64,000 nt of DNA from an uncultured Prevotella sp. Its GTDB lineage: Bacteria; Bacteroidota; Bacteroidia; Bacteroidales; Bacteroidaceae. The DNA lies in NCBI GenBank assembly GCA_947164965.1, contig CAMUYR010000005.1:102919-166918 (forward strand), written 5' to 3'. The notes beneath the pieces were generated by a model, which saw nothing but the letters and a program-made list of their open reading frames with translations, did no database searches and was not told where the DNA came from. Below are positions 1 through 8,630 of the stretch, in pieces (position 1 is the stretch's first letter; each line of letters opens with the position of its first letter). Both the position numbers and the translations under genes were made by a program.

Positions 1-170
1 GGTTCTCGAAGATGTCATCTACGACGTGTTCCACTACGTCCGTCACTGCGTTGGCATGCTGAAGCTGTGACGGGCGTGTATTCTTCATTGCGCTGTACAT
101 GACCAGTGCAACGGCCAGGTACACTACAGACAATGCCACTGACTTGGCTGTTCCTTTCACTATTTTCATA
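1..170 (-). CDS. Small membrane-anchored protein, cut by window edge
   Basis: An open frame starts with ATG at 170 and runs off the left edge, giving 56 visible residues. It begins with a basic N-terminus (MKIVKGTAK) and a hydrophobic segment (about residues 10-25), followed by a polar region containing an acidic stretch (DVVEHVVDDIFEN). This suggests a single-pass membrane protein or an uncleaved signal anchor. It lies 39 bases downstream of the 555-aa gene, so it is probably in the same operon. Function is unknown and the real length cannot be seen. Confidence 0.6.
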
Positions 171-208
171 ACGTTTCCTTATTTGATGTTCGACATTCTC
201 TTCTATCT

Positions 209-1876
209 CTATTCCTCCTGCATCGGTCTGATGGTGTAGGCTGCCGATCTGGGGCTTGCCCCCATAACGAAAGAGCCGTCCGTGAAGGTGATGAACGGAC
301 TCTGGCGCTGGGAAGTGAAGTTCGATGACCAGTAATCTCCTTTCGTCCCGAAGTACCATACGCTGCCTACCACATGCTCACGCAGGCCGGATGCAGGGAA
401 GAATATCTCTGTTTTTCCCATCTTCCAGAGCTGTCCTTTCTGCTCCTTTTTCCATTCATGCTCTCCGTTCTCTGCTATGAAGCGGAAGAAAGCCTCTGTT
501 GGTACACAGTACCCAGGAGGGCATGGGTCATAGACGGTCTTGACCGTCTTCACTCCGTGCTGTTCACCGACTGCCGTCAGTTTGGCATTCCAGAGGTTAT
601 ATTGTCCGGCTCCGTATGGGCCGGGATAGCCGTCTTCCGTGTCGGTGAAATGTACGGTTGGATAGAGTATCGTCGCCTCCATGCTCTTGGCTGATGAATA
701 GAAGTTCGAGATGGTATCGCCTTTCTCGTCGTAGGCCATTCGAGGCTTCTTACCGTCCGCTGCCGACGGAATCTCAGGATCCTTCCTGCCCCATTGGTAA
801 TAGGTGCAGAAGGCATAGCCTACCGGTTTGCCGTCGTTGCGTCCTTTCTGGGTGACGGTTATCGTCTGTTCCCTGCCAGCACCCTCATCCTGCCTGATAC
901 GGATGGAGAGGGTGCGGCTGTTACCGCCCTGTCCCAACTGTTGGCCGTCTATCGTCCATCCGAGGTTGACGGGCGCAATTGAGAAGGTTTCTTCCAGCGA
1001 CCCGACTACCAGAGGCTCATCCAAGGTCTCGTTGGTGAGCCATAGGTGCCATGACCAGCAAACGGTATCGTTTACCATTGCCGCTATGACGGCATTCCCT
1101 GTCATGGCCGTGTCGGGTACGGAGAATGTCAGGTAGTCATCCTTGACGGTTGCCCCAGTTATCATGCTTGGCGAGTCTTGCCAGAGTACCTTGGCATGGT
1201 CGGGGTTCACTCCGTTTTCTTTAAGCCAAGGTCTTTTGATTCCCTCGCCGAGATGGTTCTGGAACGGTGTCAGGAAGATGGCGCTATTGGCGCCTTCCGG
1301 TCGGTATGCCACCTTGTTGTCTACGCCGTTCCTGATGGCATTGCCATAGACCATTGGCAGGCGGTACGTCCCTGGCGAATTGACAATATAGCAGTTCGCC
1401 GTGTTCATCGGTGCCGTGCCGCCCTTTGTCGATAGGTCATAGTCGATGACACCGTCAGCCTTCATGGGCTGTTGCCGTAGGATGATGTCTACCGGCATCG
1501 GCTTAGTGCTGCCCTGTCCTGAGTAACGCTCTATTACCGCCCATAGCGGAGCGTCTTTCTGCCAGGTCATCCCGTTGTCGGTAGAGAACTCCATCGTCCA
1601 GGGTACGGCTGTCAGGGTACTGTCCTTTCCGATACGGTAGGATGCTATGTTGATGTGGCTTGTGCCACCTTGTATAGGAAACTCTCCGACCTGTCCGACT
1701 CTCAGGACGTATGTCTGCCCTGCCTTGCTGTTGTCTGTCGCCATCAGGTCATGGGCTGATGATATGTCGTTTCCTCCCGTGCATTGTTGCACGATGATGA
1801 ATACCAGAAAGATGCACAGCAGCATGCCGGCTGCCAGCAGGCATTTTCTCTTGTCGAAATGAAAATTTGTCTTCAT
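209..1876 (-). CDS. Fimbrillin/FISUMP-like surface protein, paralogue of the DGR target
   Basis: A 555-aa exported protein with a hydrophobic N-terminal anchor (about residues 14-31) ending in VQQC, which is not a good lipobox. Its C-terminal half matches the DGR target at 21267-23522 segment by segment. Shared blocks are YYQWGRKDPE, YGAGQYNLW, VKTVYDPCPPGYCVP, FFPASG, YWSSN and a final RP. This is the C-type-lectin-like fold region of such proteins. The last ~60 residues do not follow the template repeat and are not asparagine- or tyrosine-rich, so this copy does not look like a current DGR target. It is probably a surface adhesin paralogue; its ligand is unknown. Confidence 0.75.
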   Translation of the reverse strand: MKTNFHFDKRKCLLAAGMLLCIFLVFIIVQQCTGGNDISSAHDLMATDNSKAGQTYVLRVGQVGEFPIQGGTSHINIASYRIGKDSTLTAVPWTMEFSTDNGMTWQKDAPLWAVIERYSGQGSTKPMPVDIILRQQPMKADGVIDYDLSTKGGTAPMNTANCYIVNSPGTYRLPMVYGNAIRNGVDNKVAYRPEGANSAIFLTPFQNHLGEGIKRPWLKENGVNPDHAKVLWQDSPSMITGATVKDDYLTFSVPDTAMTGNAVIAAMVNDTVCWSWHLWLTNETLDEPLVVGSLEETFSIAPVNLGWTIDGQQLGQGGNSRTLSIRIRQDEGAGREQTITVTQKGRNDGKPVGYAFCTYYQWGRKDPEIPSAADGKKPRMAYDEKGDTISNFYSSAKSMEATILYPTVHFTDTEDGYPGPYGAGQYNLWNAKLTAVGEQHGVKTVKTVYDPCPPGYCVPTEAFFRFIAENGEHEWKKEQKGQLWKMGKTEIFFPASGLREHVVGSVWYFGTKGDYWSSNFTSQRQSPFITFTDGSFVMGASPRSAAYTIRPMQEE

Positions 1877-1893
1877 AATATTTTACATTTATT

Positions 1894-2259
1894 TTATTTG
1901 GGGAACATTTCATCCATCTGTCCCTTGATGCTCTGCTGCAGGTCTTTTATCGAGCTGATGCGACCGTCCAGGCTCTTGATGTAGTCTTCGAAATCCTGTC
2001 GGCTCTCTGCGATAAAATAGCCCCTGCCTGTTGCCATCAGTCCACGTATCAGATGCTTGGTACGGATGTAATGCAGTATCTTTCTCAGTCTTGCTGGATT
2101 GATGGCATAGTCGTTCAGATACAGGTGGATGATTTTCTTGTTGGTGATGGCTTTCTGTTTGCCGATGCACCCCTGTAGCACTTCTACGACTGCGGGAAGG
2201 ATCTTGCCCTTCTCGTAGTCGCTCAGCGTACACGTGTCTTGCTCAAAGTTCTTAATCAT
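1894..2259 (-). CDS. Hypothetical winged-helix-like small protein
   Basis: 121 aa, not recognised as a named family. Residues ~38-85 (ITNKKIIHLYLND through GRGYFIA) read like a winged helix-turn-helix: helix, recognition-like helix rich in R/K, then a hairpin. The C-terminus (about 90-118) is a polar amphipathic helix that may mediate dimerisation. It lies between the relaxase operon and the 555-aa surface gene, 17 bases from the latter. It could be a small regulator or mobilization accessory factor; this is inference. Confidence 0.6.
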   Translation of the reverse strand: MIKNFEQDTCTLSDYEKGKILPAVVEVLQGCIGKQKAITNKKIIHLYLNDYAINPARLRKILHYIRTKHLIRGLMATGRGYFIAESRQDFEDYIKSLDGRISSIKDLQQSIKGQMDEMFPK

Positions 2260-2285
2260 AGTCCGACGGATTTAGTGATTGTCTC

Positions 2286-2642
2286 TTATGGAATCAATGT
2301 TCCTTCCTGATGCTGACCCATCGGGCGAGGCTGTAAAGGTTTTTTCACCAGTTGCATAAAGGCTTCGCTTGGAGCCTCTAAGCTGATAGAGATAGACACC
2401 TTATCCTTGGCAGCGACATTCACGCTGAAGCTGCCCCCCAGTTGTGTCTTGATACTCTGAAGCTCATCCAGCGACGTGTCTTTCTTTGGAATGACGATTT
2501 TCCAGACACCCTCTACGCCAGTTTCCAGGATATTCACATCCTTGCCGGGTTTGAACTCTGTCTTCTCAACGATTTCAAGTACTTGGGCCACTATTCTATG
2601 ATAGTCGCTGCCCAACATTGTGTTTAAAGTAACCTTTTCCAT
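2286..2642 (-). CDS. Hypothetical 118-aa protein downstream of relaxase
   Basis: Start chosen at MEKVTLNTML (2642), because the upstream extension MFHFKYYRN is an AT-rich leader. The protein has no signal peptide or membrane span. It alternates hydrophobic and polar residues and ends in a proline-rich tail. It follows the relaxase gene by ~36 bases on the same strand, so it is probably cotranscribed with the mobilization gene. No function can be assigned. Confidence 0.55.
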   Translation of the reverse strand: MEKVTLNTMLGSDYHRIVAQVLEIVEKTEFKPGKDVNILETGVEGVWKIVIPKKDTSLDELQSIKTQLGGSFSVNVAAKDKVSISISLEAPSEAFMQLVKKPLQPRPMGQHQEGTLIP

Positions 2643-2678
2643 GTTGCGATAGTATTTAAAATGAAACAATATATTCTT

Positions 2679-4190
2679 TTATCTCTTCAGCTTGCGTCCT
2701 GGTGGTCTCATCATCATTCTGGCCATCAGGAAGCAGCGGCCTCGGAAGGCTTCGTCATCCTCGTCGGGCTTTCTGCCCCATCCGGTGCCCGGACTGCTGC
2801 CGCCACCGCCTCGTGACTGTGCAAAGCTCATAGCCTGTTCAATGGAACCCATGTAGAGCGCCGCTGTCACGGCTATGATTTCCGCGCCTCGCTCTGCCGC
2901 ATCTTCGAGGATAGATCCGCCGATGAGGTCATCATATATTTTGTCAAAATGTTTTCTTTCCTCATAAGATAGTGACTGACGGTAGTCGTCCATGTTCCCG
3001 AAGCGTTGCTGGGCTTCTGTTGCGAACTCTCGCCAACCTTGTGCCTGAGATTCTTCGATGATTCTCGTACTGCTCATTTCATTGAGCGTCTGTTGCTCCC
3101 TGTTGATGGCACGTTGCAAGTCATCATATTTATGTTGAGCATCCGCTTTCTGGTCGAGGATCATTTCCAGCTGTTGGCTGGCCTGGTCAAGCTTCTCTTT
3201 CTTGTCCTTCATCTTCTTATCGACCTCCTCCAACTCCTTGTTGAGCTGCTGTATCTGCTGACGGATATCTTCACTGTTGGAACGACCTTCCTTGACATCC
3301 TCTTCAAGTTGTCGGATTTCCTCCTGGATGTCGTTTCTGCTCACCTGCATATTCTCCAGCATTTTCGACAGACCTTTTACCTTGATATCCGTCCGTCGGT
3401 ATTCCTTGTTGAGGAAGTCGAGTTCTTCCTTTTTCCCCTGTAGGTTATTCTCCATCTCACCGCACCTGTCTTTGAGCCATTGCCAGTACTCCTCTGATGT
3501 TCTGTGCCTGGCTCCCGTGGTGTTAATGTCCGTCCCTCTTTCGAGGCCGTATTGCTTATTGATTTCCGCGACCTCGTTATGTAGGGACAGGAAAGTTCTA
3601 CGAGCCTCTTCTTTGTCGTGACCAAAAACATCATGATAGGATATCTTGTTCTTCTCGTTAACTGGTACAAGTGTGCAGTGTACGTGAGGATTTTTCTCGT
3701 CCAGATGTACGACGAAAGCTATGATGTTTTCTTCGCCGAAACGTCTGGCGACGTAATTGTACATATCCTGCGCCCATTTCTCTATTTCCGGGTGTCTGAT
3801 GACATGCCTGTTATCGGCACCTTTTGCAAGGTCAATCTGCTGATCACCGAACGCGAGTTTGTGCATCTGGTCGCGTGAGCCTCCGAGGATAATATTCGCC
3901 ACCGTGTTACGGTTTGGTTCAAGACCCTTTTTCCGTTTGATTTCGTTAGGGTCTTCTATACCCCTTCTGCGAAGATTATCCTTGAAACGTTGAACAATGG
4001 AATAGTGCTTGTTGACGGGTTTGATGACACCGCCGCGTCCGACCTCGAAATTCAGGTTTACCCTGGTCGGATCGTAGTAGCCGAATTTCTTGGCGTCGGG
4101 GTCCATCACCGAGTAGTTACGGAGGTGTTCCGTACTCTGCCCGGCTGACATGCCTTTTCCTTCACGAAGATCAAATACCTGCTTGGCCAT
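2679..4190 (-). CDS. MobV-type relaxase (Mob/Pre family)
   Basis: 503 aa. It nicks one DNA strand at oriT and leads it into the recipient during mobilization. The catalytic/metal-binding signature HLDEKNPHVH lies at residues 162-171, typical of plasmid recombination/mobilization enzymes. N-terminal residues ~1-230 form the relaxase domain. Residues ~240-370 are a long coiled coil (repeated E/K/Q heptads), and a glycine- and arginine-rich tail ends the protein. An inverted-repeat-rich non-coding stretch lies directly upstream, where oriT is expected. No coupling protein or mating-pair genes are in the window, so the element may depend on a helper. Family assignment is strong; the exact MobV subgroup is not determined. 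Confidence 0.9.
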   Translation of the reverse strand: MAKQVFDLREGKGMSAGQSTEHLRNYSVMDPDAKKFGYYDPTRVNLNFEVGRGGVIKPVNKHYSIVQRFKDNLRRRGIEDPNEIKRKKGLEPNRNTVANIILGGSRDQMHKLAFGDQQIDLAKGADNRHVIRHPEIEKWAQDMYNYVARRFGEENIIAFVVHLDEKNPHVHCTLVPVNEKNKISYHDVFGHDKEEARRTFLSLHNEVAEINKQYGLERGTDINTTGARHRTSEEYWQWLKDRCGEMENNLQGKKEELDFLNKEYRRTDIKVKGLSKMLENMQVSRNDIQEEIRQLEEDVKEGRSNSEDIRQQIQQLNKELEEVDKKMKDKKEKLDQASQQLEMILDQKADAQHKYDDLQRAINREQQTLNEMSSTRIIEESQAQGWREFATEAQQRFGNMDDYRQSLSYEERKHFDKIYDDLIGGSILEDAAERGAEIIAVTAALYMGSIEQAMSFAQSRGGGGSSPGTGWGRKPDEDDEAFRGRCFLMARMMMRPPGRKLKR

Positions 4191-4199
4191 GTGTTTGAG

Positions 4200-4340
4200 C
4201 TTTTTATTGTTCGACGTCGGGGTTTTGGGGCGTAGCCCTGAGCCTAATTAGACACCGAGCTTGCTCCCCGTAGGCAGGGTGTCGCACCGTTTGTTCGGAA
4301 CGAAAAACGGTAATTAGGCTTACCGGTTGTGAAACAACCT
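4200..4340. other. Probable origin of transfer (oriT)
   Basis: A non-coding stretch immediately upstream of the relaxase with nested inverted repeats. AGCCTAATTA at 4241-4250 pairs with TAATTAGGCT at 4311-4320. GACACC at 4251-4256 pairs with GGTGTC at 4278-4283. CCGTTT at 4288-4293 pairs with AAACGG at 4305-4310. Relaxase genes commonly sit next to their oriT and such cruciform-forming repeats are typical. The nic site itself is not identified. Confidence 0.6.
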
Positions 4341-4486
4341 TGTGCGCAAGCGCAATTTTGGGCGTTTTGAAGAAACGTCCGTGGGACGCTCGGAAAGGAC
4401 GCTGTAGCGTCTCTGAGAGGCTTCGCCTTGTAGGAGACCACCCGGAAGGTGTAGTCGCTTTGAGACGACCCTGGAAGGGTGTTACG

Positions 4487-4876
4487 TTACGCATCTGAAC
4501 CATCTTGGGGAAGATAAGTGACGTTGGTGATAAAGATAGCGGTCTTGTTTCCGACCTTCTTGATGGTCGCGGCTCCTATGGAACATAGGGAGTCGATGAA
4601 CTTCTTCACGGTGTTGCGATCCCAGAGCCATGCCTTTGCCAGGGCGAGGATGCCACCGTCCAGATAGCTGTCATTTTTTGTCAGCGTTGCCAGACGATGA
4701 CGTCTTACCAGGTCGAAGTATGCTTCGGCCTTTGACAGTTTATGAGATCCTTGTGAGCTGCTGTCCTTGAACAGTATGCTCCACAGGTCATAGTCCGTCG
4801 ATACAGTCATCTTCGGTGGCTGTTGAGAGGACTGTGAAAAGCTGTCTTCAGCGTGGTTTTTATTCTGCGTATTCAT
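4487..4876 (-). CDS. Winged-helix-like protein upstream of oriT/relaxase
   Basis: 129 aa. The first ~30 residues are polar and disordered. Residues ~50-120 read like a winged-helix DNA-binding domain (KLSKAEAYFDLVRRHRLA, then a helix of the type LAKAWLWDRNTVKKFIDSL, then a beta wing). Similar small proteins precede relaxase genes in Bacteroidales mobilizable elements, which suggests a mobilization accessory or regulator; this is inference. The gene ends at the oriT-like region and is transcribed in the same direction as the relaxase. Confidence 0.6.
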   Translation of the reverse strand: MNTQNKNHAEDSFSQSSQQPPKMTVSTDYDLWSILFKDSSSQGSHKLSKAEAYFDLVRRHRLATLTKNDSYLDGGILALAKAWLWDRNTVKKFIDSLCSIGAATIKKVGNKTAIFITNVTYLPQDGSDA

Positions 4877-4900
4877 ATGTAGAATTTTATGTATAAATTT

Positions 4901-4922
4901 CTGTTGAAACGACTGTTGAAAC
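4901..4922. repeat. Direct repeat CTGTTGAAAC x2
   Basis: CTGTTGAAAC occurs at 4901-4910 and again at 4913-4922, about 25-45 bases upstream of the 129-aa gene start. The placement fits an autoregulatory operator for that winged-helix protein, but only two short units are present. Confidence 0.4.
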
Positions 4923-4965
4923 AGCGTATTTTATAATAATGTATATTGTCAATTATTCGGAGATA

Positions 4966-5649
4966 TTATGCCGCTTCGCGGTAGAATATTCGCGTCTTCT
5001 GACGCTGATGTACCGGAATGCCTTTCCGTCCCTTGGGTTGTTCTATCGGACGTTTGTTCGGATAGACGTATGCTGCCATCAGGATGATGGCTAAAGTCTC
5101 TGCCATAATTCCCCATCTGGGAGCCAGTATGGTGAGCGTGATGGTGACGAGTCCGACGAGGCAGTATAGCCGTCTGCTGTTATGCAGAAGGGTAAGTATC
5201 TTGTTGCTGAAACGATAGGAGAAAAACAGGAGGGTGAAGCACCCCACCAGCATGGTTGCGTGTGGCTTCGTGAAGTACGGCAGCCACACCTTCATTTCAG
5301 CAATCTTTTCGACATTCTTTTCAGCAGAGTTTTCCAGTGTCTCGCGCACCGTGTGTGCGATGCTTGAAGCAACGTGGAAATCCACGTACTGATATCCTAT
5401 CAGAACCAGTAAGATGATGATGGTAAAGAAGCGTCGGAACGAGTCGCTTCGCTTCATGCCGTCATAGATTCGGCTGGCGAATTTTCTGACGGCTTGCCAA
5501 GCCTTGGTAATCTTTGGCAAGTGCTTGGCAAGGAAAGTATATAGGTTGCTCTGCTGAGCACCTTTTTTCTGTTGTCCTCGCTGGTAGTTCGCATAAGCGA
5601 ACGGGATGACGGCCAGTACCAGCGAGAGGATGACTTTCAGTAGTATCAT
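4966..5649 (-). CDS. Hypothetical multi-pass inner-membrane protein
   Basis: 227 aa. About five hydrophobic segments are visible: an N-terminal one (ILSLVLAVIPFAYA), one near residues 74-90, one near 132-148, one near 163-178 and one near 184-196. A basic tail (RKGIPVHQRQKTR) ends the protein. There is no catalytic motif. It sits between the mobilization region and a lipoprotein gene, so it may be part of the element's envelope-associated functions. Family not recognised. Confidence 0.6.
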   Translation of the reverse strand: MILLKVILSLVLAVIPFAYANYQRGQQKKGAQQSNLYTFLAKHLPKITKAWQAVRKFASRIYDGMKRSDSFRRFFTIIILLVLIGYQYVDFHVASSIAHTVRETLENSAEKNVEKIAEMKVWLPYFTKPHATMLVGCFTLLFFSYRFSNKILTLLHNSRRLYCLVGLVTITLTILAPRWGIMAETLAIILMAAYVYPNKRPIEQPKGRKGIPVHQRQKTRIFYREAA

Positions 5650-5712
5650 AGCTCTTTTATTTAAGTAGAATACTATTAGTATTATATTGAAAATATTGTA
5701 AATATTTTATCT

Positions 5713-6216
5713 TTATACAAAGTGAGATACGAATGTCTTGTAATCTTCTGCTTCAAACTTGAAGGCACCAGGTTCCTGTAGCAGGTAGGTACCTGCTATG
5801 TAGTGGTGCCTCACTTCCTGGAACATGTCTTCCAGGGAGTCGTAGAAGGCGACGATGATTTCATCGATCACACCATACTGCTGTGACTCGATGGAAATGA
5901 TATACATCTCGTCGCTGTAGGGCATCGAGTAGCCGATGACCTTGACGACGCGACCGTTCTCTGTGCTGACGGCATAGAGAATATTTACTTTGATTCTCGT
6001 CGCAAGTATCGTGACTATCTCTTCGGCCATCTCCTGGCCGATGAGTGGTATGCGCACCTCTGCGCATTTGTCGCGCGGGATGAGCTGAAGATCGCTGGTC
6101 TTGAACATGCTGTTCTTGAAGTTGCCCTCCAGCGTCTTCAGGAAGTCCTTGAAGTTCTCCTGTGCGCTTTCGCTGACAGTGAGAGGCATCGGGGTGGTAT
6201 TGTTGTTCTGTTCCAT
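5713..6216 (-). CDS. Hypothetical cytosolic protein
   Basis: 167 aa without signal peptide or membrane span. It has mixed alpha/beta character, with one long amphipathic helix near residues 15-35. It ends 7 bases upstream of... the next same-strand gene boundary is at 6223, so it lies just downstream of the 351-aa lipoprotein gene and is probably translated from the same message. No recognised domain. Confidence 0.55.
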   Translation of the reverse strand: MEQNNNTTPMPLTVSESAQENFKDFLKTLEGNFKNSMFKTSDLQLIPRDKCAEVRIPLIGQEMAEEIVTILATRIKVNILYAVSTENGRVVKVIGYSMPYSDEMYIISIESQQYGVIDEIIVAFYDSLEDMFQEVRHHYIAGTYLLQEPGAFKFEAEDYKTFVSHFV

Positions 6217-6222
6217 AATCTA

Positions 6223-7278
6223 TTATAATGCTTGACGAAGGTACGACTTCAGGAAGTATCTCGTCAGGATGTCCGGCAGGTTTTCTGTCTCGGACTTGTC
6301 CGACTTGTCAAAATCTTTCCCATCTATATATGCCAGAGTCCTCGGCAGTTCCTCTGCCATCTTTTGCAAGCTCTCGGCTTGCTCTTCAGTGATCGATGCC
6401 ATAGAATAGGCATCGATGGAGAGGTATGGCTGCAGCAGCATCCATCGGTAGTTGGAGGTCTGCTGCTCCGTCAGCTCCTTACCGCTTTGGCAGTCGCGCA
6501 CGACCGCTTCAGCGTTCTGGATGATGCGTCTGTTAAAGCGCATGGAGATATACATAATCAGTCGGGAGCTGACGGGGTTTTCAGGATCTACCTGAGTACT
6601 CTCGTACAGTTTCTGGAATATCAGTGCCGTCCGGCTTGCGAGTGTTTCCAGATCCTCTTGTTTCACGTCGTGCAGATGTTCCATCAGGGAGCGGAAACAA
6701 CGGTCTTCCTCGCTGATGAATTTCAGCAGCTCGCCTTCTTTCTTGAAGGTGCCGGACTTCTGGAGCAAGGCTTCATAATTCTTTACAGATTCCTCTGCGG
6801 TCCTGTAAGTGGCAGCCTTGTCAAGATCGTCGTAGAATGCCACGGCATTCTTGTAATCTTTCGACTCCTGGATGTTGTCGCGGTTCCGGGCAGTATGTAC
6901 CTTGAAGTAGATGACATCCTTCATCGTTCTTGGCTCGTCAAGGGCCAGACGCATAATCTCGCCCCGAATACTGTCGGAAACAGCAAAGAAATCGGCTGCG
7001 ATATCACTGCTGGAATCTATGGTGCTGTCACGCACCATAACAGAGAAGGTGGTGTCCTGTAGGGCTATCCACCTGTCGGCTATCATTGAAAGCTCCTCTA
7101 TGGTCGCTTTCTTCAGTGGCCGAATCGCTGCAAGCTCTTTGTGGCAGGCGTCTACCGCCTGCTGTGTTGTCTCGAAAGAGAATTTTTTTAGTTCTTTGTT
7201 ACAAGCCGTAAAACTTGCGGCTGTGACGATGACCATGGCGACTGCCATGATGACGGAAGTGAGATTTTTGTGTTCCAT
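6223..7278 (-). CDS. Hypothetical lipoprotein, helical
   Basis: 351 aa with a lipoprotein signal peptide whose lipobox is SFTAC (cysteine near residue 26). The mature part is almost entirely alpha-helical, with many E/L/K/A heptad-like stretches, suggesting a helical-bundle periplasmic or surface protein. It has its own promoter: a TTCCTTTGC-type -7 box lies about 30 bases upstream of the ATG, and the dispersed TTAAATCAAG element lies ~85 bases upstream. Family not recognised. Confidence 0.6.
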   Translation of the reverse strand: MEHKNLTSVIMAVAMVIVTAASFTACNKELKKFSFETTQQAVDACHKELAAIRPLKKATIEELSMIADRWIALQDTTFSVMVRDSTIDSSSDIAADFFAVSDSIRGEIMRLALDEPRTMKDVIYFKVHTARNRDNIQESKDYKNAVAFYDDLDKAATYRTAEESVKNYEALLQKSGTFKKEGELLKFISEEDRCFRSLMEHLHDVKQEDLETLASRTALIFQKLYESTQVDPENPVSSRLIMYISMRFNRRIIQNAEAVVRDCQSGKELTEQQTSNYRWMLLQPYLSIDAYSMASITEEQAESLQKMAEELPRTLAYIDGKDFDKSDKSETENLPDILTRYFLKSYLRQAL

Positions 7279-7345
7279 ATCTTGTCTATTTCTATGTTTA
7301 TATCTGCATGCAAAGGAACACTAAAATCCGCACACTACGAAAAAT

Positions 7346-7380
7346 AATCAAAACTTTGTCTTGATTTAACACATTTACGA
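7346..7380 (-). promoter_or_regulatory. TTAAATCAAG-type upstream element, copy 1
   Basis: One of four direct copies in the window of a ~28-base sequence whose minus-strand core reads TTAAATCAAGACAAAGTTTT. It lies ~85 bases upstream of the lipoprotein start at 7278, just above the likely -33 region. The other copies are at 18162, 34283 and 47849, with an inverted partial copy at 34321. It is probably a regulator binding site shared by these promoters. Confidence 0.6.
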
Positions 7381-7497
7381 TTTTTCGTAAATTGTTGGTG
7401 ACATATAATAACTATATGTTAGGAATTGATAAATATGAATTTAGATTAAAATCGATGGTCTCCTTCCGGCCATTTATTGTCGAGGAAAAATAAAAAT

Positions 7498-7522
7498 CTG
7501 ACATATAGTGTATATATGTCAG
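7498..7522 (-). terminator. Rho-independent terminator after ssb
   Basis: CTGACATATA / TATATGTCAG inverted repeat with a short loop. On the minus strand it is followed by a T-rich run (TTTTTATTTTT). It sits ~30 bases past the stop of the SSB-like gene at 7551. Confidence 0.75.
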
Positions 7523-7550
7523 AAATGAAATTTTTAAGAGGAAAAGAGGC

Positions 7551-7901
7551 CTAAGCCTCCTGAGTCTCTTCTTTCTTCTCCACCTTCTCGATGGCGGTAG
7601 CCTTCCAGGAGATAGCGAAGTGTTCCTTCTCGTCCTTGCCAGTGTAGCTGCGAGGCTCGAAGTAACCGGTAACCTTGATAAGGGTACCTTTCTTCAGCAG
7701 TTCCAGCTTGGGGCTGTCGGCCTTGGTGCCAACCTCAATGTCCTGCAGGGCTGAGATCTTCTTCTCGTTGCCGTCCTTATCCTTCTTTGTGGTACGGATG
7801 GCGAGTGGGAATCGTGCGAAAGCACTGCCGTTGTTGTTCTTTACTACGTTAGCGTCTACTGCTACGAAACCGATCACTGTGAAATTGTTGTTAGTTGCCA
7901 T
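7551..7901 (-). CDS. ssb: Single-stranded DNA-binding protein (OB fold), short form
   Basis: 116 aa. The sequence TVIGFVAVDANVV, then ARFPLAIRTT, then LLKKGTLIKVTGYFEPRSYT, follows the OB-fold strand pattern of bacterial SSB. It lacks the acidic C-terminal tip (DDLPF-type) that recruits partner proteins; the tail is instead EKKEETQEA. Such short SSBs are common on mobile elements, where they protect transferred single strands. It is preceded by a ~235-base leader belonging to the dispersed leader family and followed by its own terminator. A second, full SSB is at 47337. Confidence 0.8.
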   Translation of the reverse strand: MATNNNFTVIGFVAVDANVVKNNNGSAFARFPLAIRTTKKDKDGNEKKISALQDIEVGTKADSPKLELLKKGTLIKVTGYFEPRSYTGKDEKEHFAISWKATAIEKVEKKEETQEA

Positions 7902-7959
7902 AATTCTTTAATTTTAAAGGGTGAAACTTTCAATTTTTACGTGCATAGAACAGCAGGCA

Positions 7960-8145
7960 AGAGGCAAGGTGTTCATAAGGCCAAGGAATTACAAGGAAAT
8001 TTGATGGAATACCCCATTTTCTTTAGCCACTTTGTTGGCGTTAAGAAGAAAATGCGGAAGGCTGCCGACAAATTTCTGAAGGAATCGGGAACCATGGTGA
8101 CCAGTACTTGCCGGACACCGCTTGCGCTAACTTTGCAAAGGAAAA
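7960..8145 (-). promoter_or_regulatory. Dispersed promoter/structured leader, copy 0 (upstream of ssb)
   Basis: Shares with the copies at 16.7, 49.7 and 61.4 kb the blocks GGAATACCC and GCGGAAGGCTGCC (plus-strand reading) and the TTTGCAAAGG core at 8132-8141. Between the two blocks, where the others have a CAGATTA/TAATCTG hairpin, this copy has CATTTTCTT (8015-8023) pairing with AAGAAAATG (8046-8054). Loss of sequence with retention of pairing argues for a functional RNA structure. A minus-strand -7 box (TTCCTTTG) lies at 8136-8143, ~235 bases above ssb. Confidence 0.6.
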
Positions 8146-8149
8146 ATAA

Positions 8150-8630
8150 AGCGACACCCGCCATGAAAAGGAAAGAGGCAACCCATAACGGCAATAAGTG
8201 ATTGGTCGAAAGCAGAAGTATGGGCAATGTCAGAACAACAGGCAACGCCTTTGGTGGTTTTTCACCACCATGTACCAAGTTGAATAAGGAATATAAGGCA
8301 ATTGGACGAGCCAGCTCGTCAGGTCACTCAGAGTTGGCTGAGTAAGACATCGGCTGATAGCCGCTGAACTATGAGGGAAAGGCCTTTAAGACAGAACCGG
8401 TCTTGCCCTTGCTGCCTTGGCAGAGAGTTAGGACACCTTTCCCCTGAAAGGTGCCAGTGGTGAATGGAGAGTAAAAGAAAGAAGACAGAGGCTGGCACCT
8501 GCCGCCTCAAAACATTTGGCAGATGCCGTCAACGGATTTGTCGCTCTTTCCGAGACCCGCTGCCTTTGCAGCGGAAATGGGCTTTTGACCACCAAGATAT
8601 ATATTATTATATAGGTGGTCGAAAAGGTGG
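8150..8630. other. Non-coding stretch rich in hairpins
   Basis: No credible gene. Several perfect inverted repeats are visible: CCGCTGC/GCAGCGG near 8565-8582, GGTGGT/ACCACC near 8255-8271, and GACCACC/GGTGGTC across 8585-8635. The short frames here overlap the repeats and have no conserved look. It may be the upstream part of the leader transcript or an independent RNA; no convincing promoter was found to decide. Confidence 0.35.

Noticed and set aside
4204..4503. Minus-strand frames across the oriT-like stretch
   Set aside because: Low-complexity, repeat-driven translations without family look, in a region expected to be non-coding.
6232..7062. Plus-strand frame of 276 codons
   Set aside because: Opposite the 351-aa lipoprotein, with no domain pattern or upstream signals.
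7973..8278. Minus-strand frame of 101 codons with membrane-like stretches
   Set aside because: It covers the structured leader; homologous leader copies read in a different frame, so it is not conserved as protein.
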